DNA of 64,000 bases, taken from NCBI RefSeq assembly GCF_932526225.1, contig NC_064043.1, positions 10,521,821 through 10,585,820 of the forward strand. Direction: 5' to 3'. A program made the translations under genes and the position numbers. Below are positions 59,100-64,000 of this stretch, one piece after another. The first letter of the stretch is position 1. The number at the start of each line of letters is the position of its first letter. The notes under the pieces were generated by a model that was not told the DNA's origin, searched no databases, and saw only the letters and a program-made list of their open reading frames with translations. The DNA is from Nematostella vectensis. Its lineage: Eukaryota > Cnidaria > Anthozoa > Actiniaria > Edwardsiidae.

Positions 59100-61564
59100 T
59101 GGATTGAAATTGTGTGCTTTGTAATCAGATAATTTCGTGTTTTCTTCAAAGGTTCATATAAGAGTAAAAAATAAGGGAACAAAAGACGCAGATGCTTTAA
59201 ATTTGGTGTCTTCGAGATTCATTCCTGCTTTTCTAAGTAAATTTGAGTTATTGGAGATGAAATATTACCGGGGTAAAAGGCAGCATAATTGGCTTTCAGA
59301 GACTGTGAAAATATTCTGAAAAAATAACTATTTTGTTTTGCATTTATGAGAATTTATTTCATAAAAATGGATTATGGGTAATTATTTTATAAATTTGGCA
59401 GGAAAAAGATAATATTTGTTCTTCAAACCTTTAGGAACATAATTAAAAAGTATCCGATAAAATAATTGATTTTAAGAGCCGACATTCAAAAAATAAATAA
59501 CAATAAATAAATTGGAACAAACAAATTAGGTAAAGAGGTAAAACTAAATGCGTTACAGTGAAAAGGAAAATTACGTAGAAGAGCGTGAAAGAAAAAGCTG
59601 TACGAAAAAAAAATGTAAAAAGGAAGTAAATACCCCCGTGCAAAGCTTGAAAAAGTTATATTACACATAATATTATATTATAATGCCGTGACCAGGTTTG
59701 ATGAAACGGTTGGTTGAAATGACACAATGAAGCAATATTAAAGTCTTGCATAGACTCATCTGAAGAAGATATATTCCACTAGTCCTCAGCGAAAATCTGG
59801 AAAATCTGGGGAAAAGGGTTATGGCGAGGGTGGATACATAAGAAGATAAAGCATACTGGCATAGGAGAGTTATTAGAGGAGAGTTTTCCTTTATATGTTC
59901 GAATCCAAAATATAACCCTACGACCTGTTTTTTGCTTAATCTTAGTACGCTCTTTTTTGAGCGAGTCCTGACGTAATAATAAGAATACAGATAGCCTCCA
60001 TCATTGTGGCAGCGAAAGCTTGCGCTAAAAAGGATCGATGCGCATGATATTTCCATTTTTTTTGCCAAAAATCAAACACTTTTTGTTACACACAAACTGT
60101 ATCGAAGAATAATGCAAAGATGAGCTACATGAAAGTAGGACGACCAAAAAGATATTTTAATTTTATTTTAAAATGCGAGATATTTAATAAAAAACGTTCA
60201 TAGCGACAGGTCTATATTGCCTTACTTTCCCATCGTTTGTTGTGCCAAAAACACGACAATCTCTGCAACAAAAACACACACTTAAGCATAAATGGCTTGT
60301 AGTTTCTTATTCTTTCTGGCCAAACAAAATAATTAATCCGAGATTTGTTTAGAAAAATAAGAAAAATGCATTTCACTCAATTACTTCTTTTCACGGGTAA
60401 TGAGTCCAAACCAAAAACAAGGCCCGGGGGGTAAATAATAAAAATAACCTTTCGAGCTCGCGCGTCAACTTCTCTTCAAGTCATGCGTCTACCGAAAATA
60501 TTTACGTCGCCTAAAATATAAGAGGAAATTATATTTTTTCAACGAGTTCCCTGGAGGCAATAACTGTGCCAATATTTATTAGATGTGTACCTCCGATTAC
60601 CGGAAAACACACTCAAAAGGAGGCGCCTGTATCTTTAGACGCAGCTCTTACATGCAAGGGGTGCACGGAATTCAAGAAAAGACGGATCAGTGGCGGATCT
60701 CGTTGAGGGGTAGATGTTGACAAGAGTCCCCTCCTAAGTTTTTTTCTTGTGTGTGTGTGTTTGTCGCATTGCTCCGCTCGAGCTGCAAACCCCTCTACAA
60801 AAATAACCCCAATCCGCCCTTAAGAAGGAATATCCTATTTTTTAACTTTCCCTTAGTTCATTCAAAGATTATGGATTCCGAAGACTTCGGATTTCTCTCA
60901 TCTAATCATTTAATTGCTTCCGCTACTGTTTTGCTAGGATGATTCCGGATTTTTTTTCTTCTGCGTCAAAGGTGAAATAGAATAAGGGACTTGGTGATTA
61001 TCAGGTCTGTCTTCTAAAAGCCTTTTCGTAGACTATAAAATATAGGCATTCAGGCCTCATCAACTGATAGTATACCTCAGGTGTTCGATTTACGTTATTG
61101 AAGTTTCCACTTACGTCTAATTGACCCCTTTTTGCTATGAGGCCTTTTATATTATTTTTAGATAAACTGGGAGTATATTACAAGAAAAAAAGTCATAGGC
61201 CTCTGAAAACGCGAAAAGTAATCTGAGAAGTTTAAATGCCATTCAAGTACTAATATCGTCTTTACACTAATTATTAATAAGGATACTGAATCACTTTACA
61301 TTTCTCGTACTTCGTGTTATTGTGTCAACTTCATTTTTAATACTCTTTTCCTGAATAATCCGCTTGTAGATGTTCTTGATATGTAATAATTTTTACGAGG
61401 AAGTTTTATATTCAGTCCATATTATTTTCGCCGCTAGACGAAGAAAATATGGACGGCTTTATTCGTTATTAGACATAATATGGTTTTGATTTCAAATAAG
61501 CACAAAAGGTATTTTGAGTTTGATAAGAACAATAAAATTGTTCAAAATGAATGCCGAAAAAATA
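59100..61564. other. Intergenic stretch without recognised genes
   Basis: Strongly AT-rich. The longest minus frame (59673-60068) has no recognisable domain. Confidence 0.4.
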
Positions 61565-61764
61565 NNNNNNNNNNNNNNNNNNNNNNNNNNNNNNNNNNNN
61601 NNNNNNNNNNNNNNNNNNNNNNNNNNNNNNNNNNNNNNNNNNNNNNNNNNNNNNNNNNNNNNNNNNNNNNNNNNNNNNNNNNNNNNNNNNNNNNNNNNNN
61701 NNNNNNNNNNNNNNNNNNNNNNNNNNNNNNNNNNNNNNNNNNNNNNNNNNNNNNNNNNNNNNNN
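61565..61764. other. Assembly gap, 200 N
   Basis: Exactly 200 undetermined bases. Frames running across it are meaningless. Confidence 0.99.
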
Positions 61765-64000
61765 GGGTACGGGCCATCAGTGCGGAACATTACTATTTTT
61801 GGTTATATTTGATAAACAATCTGATTAACCAATCAGAGGTGAGTATTACTATGCCCAGTCTCACGCGGACACGCCTCAACTCAGAGTGGGAAAACAAAAT
61901 GGCGGTTCCGTTGAATCAGGAAAATCATGTTGAACGCCGCTTTTTAACTCTCTGCTAGCAGTGATTTCTTCTTATCTGTTTAAGCAGGGATTTCACCGAC
62001 TCAGTGCGTCATATATACCCTATTTGTGTTGTTTCTCATACGGCAACAGACCTCATTTGCAGGGTTATTTTTACGACTTCACCGAATCGTGTGAGGTTGT
62101 GATGACTGAGGGCATGTCACATGTGGTGTGCTCACACAAGGTGCAAAGACAAGGAAGTAAAATTGCACCGGGTTTGATGACTAGGGCCTTGGAGGTGAGG
62201 AGGATAGAGTTTTTTTTTTATAAAAGGGAATAAAAATAAATTAAATTTGATAAGCAAATTTTCCTTCTAAAACTTTTTTACGGGACTGGCAAGTTTCAAG
62301 CTTTTGTATGATTTACGAATAGAACTCAGATTTGGGTTACTTTTTTGGGGGAAAGGGGGGGGGGCTATCTATTCTTGGTGGAGTTTTGGGTATAGAGTTC
62401 AGATGCAGGTATATTCTAAGGGGTGGCGCGGTTCCATTCTTTTGGGGGCATAAAATGTTCGTATCTGTCGGAACCAACAGTCATGTTTACAGCTAGAGTG
62501 CCCCCCCCCCCCATGTTGTTGTGGTGGTCGCAGGGCAAGACATTTAGCTAAAGAATGATAAGAATCGAACCCCCGAGAGAAAAGGGTAGGGTAAAATGCT
62601 TTTCGGCTAAATGTTGACACGAATTTTCATACCTATTCTTCGGCGATTTTTCCCTGTTGTATAGACGTTGGGCCTTGACTCGCACTTTCGTCCTCAAAAT
62701 TCAACCTCCGCTCTCCTCAACTTTCACCATACCCTGTGGGCACTCATTTCGGCTTGTGGTGAAAATTGTTTTAGTATGCCATGATCCTCATTTATCCTAG
62801 TTTAGTCCTGTCAAGGTTCTAAGCCGTAGAATTTGGTCCATCACACTCAGATTTCTCTTTTTCTAAACGTAAACATTACGAAAAGAGTTCGATTTTACGG
62901 CAGTCTCTCAATTTGAAAAGGTTTCCCAAACGATATTTTACATTCGAGCACAGGAACTCATCAATCAAATATCAAACTTGGTATAGAGCAGGATATTTTG
63001 CTGTTTTGGTCGATTTTTGCGATGCGACGTCTCGCTAACAAAACATTCAAGTTTCAAACTCCGCGCGGCCATTTTGAATATTTGCATAATAAGTAGGTAA
63101 ATCGATATAACCAAAAATAGTAATGTACGGCACTGGCCATATATATGTTCGCTTGTATGTGGGAGAGAAGGGTTCTCGATGAACGAATTTCAAGTAATTC
63201 CAGAAAGAGTTTAAAGAAGAAGCTAGATGCTGCTCAAACTAGTTTTCTAAACCAAAAGAAGAAATTTTCATCAAAAATAATATTTAAATTATATTTATGA
63301 AAAAATATTGAAAAAATCCGTTTATTCACCCAAGACAAGAATAGGGCCTTGGTCCCTCCTAACCTGCGCAGATGTTTTCAAATGCGCACACATTCTTTTT
63401 TCGTTGAAGCCCAGTGTGGGCTTCCTTTGGTAGAGTCAAGTATCGTAGTCACAGGGGAGGGGCTAGGTGACTTTCGAGTGGCCTAAGAGGGGGTGGGTGA
63501 GTGGCCTACGGGGGAGCAGTCGGGGAGCTTTTGCTAAACACACTCAACTTGACATATGTGTTTGGCGCTATCATGTAAAAACTGCCCAACGATGACACGT
63601 TACCTAACATGCTGAAGAGCATATGAGTAAACAACGCTATGCGAATATTTAAAATCGTTTACAGGTCTTCTATACAAAAACTAATAAGAAATGCATTTTC
63701 ACGCTTTCCGTTATTTTAAAGCACATAGTGCGATCTAGGACTTCCGGTTCTCAAGAGTACGGATGTGCTCGCAATTTTTGGAGGTGCTGTGCTCTTCTTG
63801 TCTTTTTTTCGTTTTCAAATATTCCCATGCTCAAATTTCTGATGTTGGATGTGCTCTCAACTGGTTTTCCCTTGTCGCGAGTGTTTCGTCAAAGACCATT
63901 TTATTGACAGACGCATAAGATGTTTAAAAAGAGAAGAACGGTTAGAAAAAATCTTAAGGCAATAAACACGGGGCCATTATGGGAGCGTAGAGAGGGTAGG
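61765..64000. other. Right end, no gene recognised
   Basis: A few short frames on both strands, a G run near 62356 and a C run near 62504. Nothing matches a known gene. Some stretches (63120-63480) look like ordinary intergenic repeat. Confidence 0.4.

Noticed and set aside
59673..60068. 131-codon minus frame
   Set aside because: AT-rich, no recognisable motif and no splice or regulatory support.
61469..61958. Several frames across the N gap
   Set aside because: They are mostly unknown residues; the gap hides any stops.

Overview
The window is eukaryotic. Several genes have short exons with GT/AG introns, and dense transposable elements fill most of the space between them. The host genes (ETFDH, a TMEM184-type protein, a PAR-like bZIP, an opsin-like receptor, two melatonin-receptor-like GPCRs) together with DIRS, CR1/L2-like and Gypsy elements suggest a cnidarian, most likely an anthozoan such as a sea anemone or coral. 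That assignment is inference. The sequence looks like a draft assembly: there is a 200-N gap at 61565-61764 and several homopolymer runs longer than 18 bases.

Layout. 1-2000: end of an ORF joining a transposase-like domain to a C48/Ulp1 cysteine protease. 3262-5002 (-): first four coding exons of ETFDH, with the rest absent from the window. 5506-10058 (+): a complete nine-exon TMEM184-type gene, divergent from ETFDH. 10809-13491 (-): a complete two-exon bZIP factor. 14.0-16.7 kb: small inverted-repeat elements. 16760-21475 (-): a Gypsy LTR retrotransposon with nearly identical LTRs, a CATG target duplication and a frameshifted pol. 23048-28947: a 5.9-kb element with 85-bp terminal inverted repeats that contains a damaged CR1/L2-like LINE. 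29.7-30.5 kb: hairpin, duplication and 21-bp minisatellite. 30.9-38.4 kb (-): a decayed DIRS-like retrotransposon whose reverse transcriptase is split by a 4.55-kb DNA transposon (33248-37800). 40.0-41.1 kb: foldback repeats. 41904-43438 (+): opsin-like gene. 44164-45122 (-) and 46998-48002 (+): two related GPCRs, head to head. 49417-51273 (-): an intronless adenylate-forming enzyme. 51.3-57 kb: repeats. 57193-58962 (+): a small secreted-peptide precursor. 59.1-64 kb: nothing convincing apart from the gap.

Two items stand out. The first is the 33248-37800 transposon. It carries a DDE-like transposase with a C-terminal SAP motif and, convergent to it, a separate three-exon chromodomain protein that can be read as one intact 225-residue product. 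The second is the peptide precursor at 57193. It has a signal peptide and one predicted cyclic, amidated peptide with a six-residue Cys ring followed by a short tail and G-K-R, the same layout as the vasopressin/oxytocin hormone segment but without a neurophysin.

The host genes do not form one pathway. Three neighbouring receptors (one opsin-like, two melatonin-receptor-like) may be a local GPCR cluster. Most other open reading frames are relics of mobile elements.
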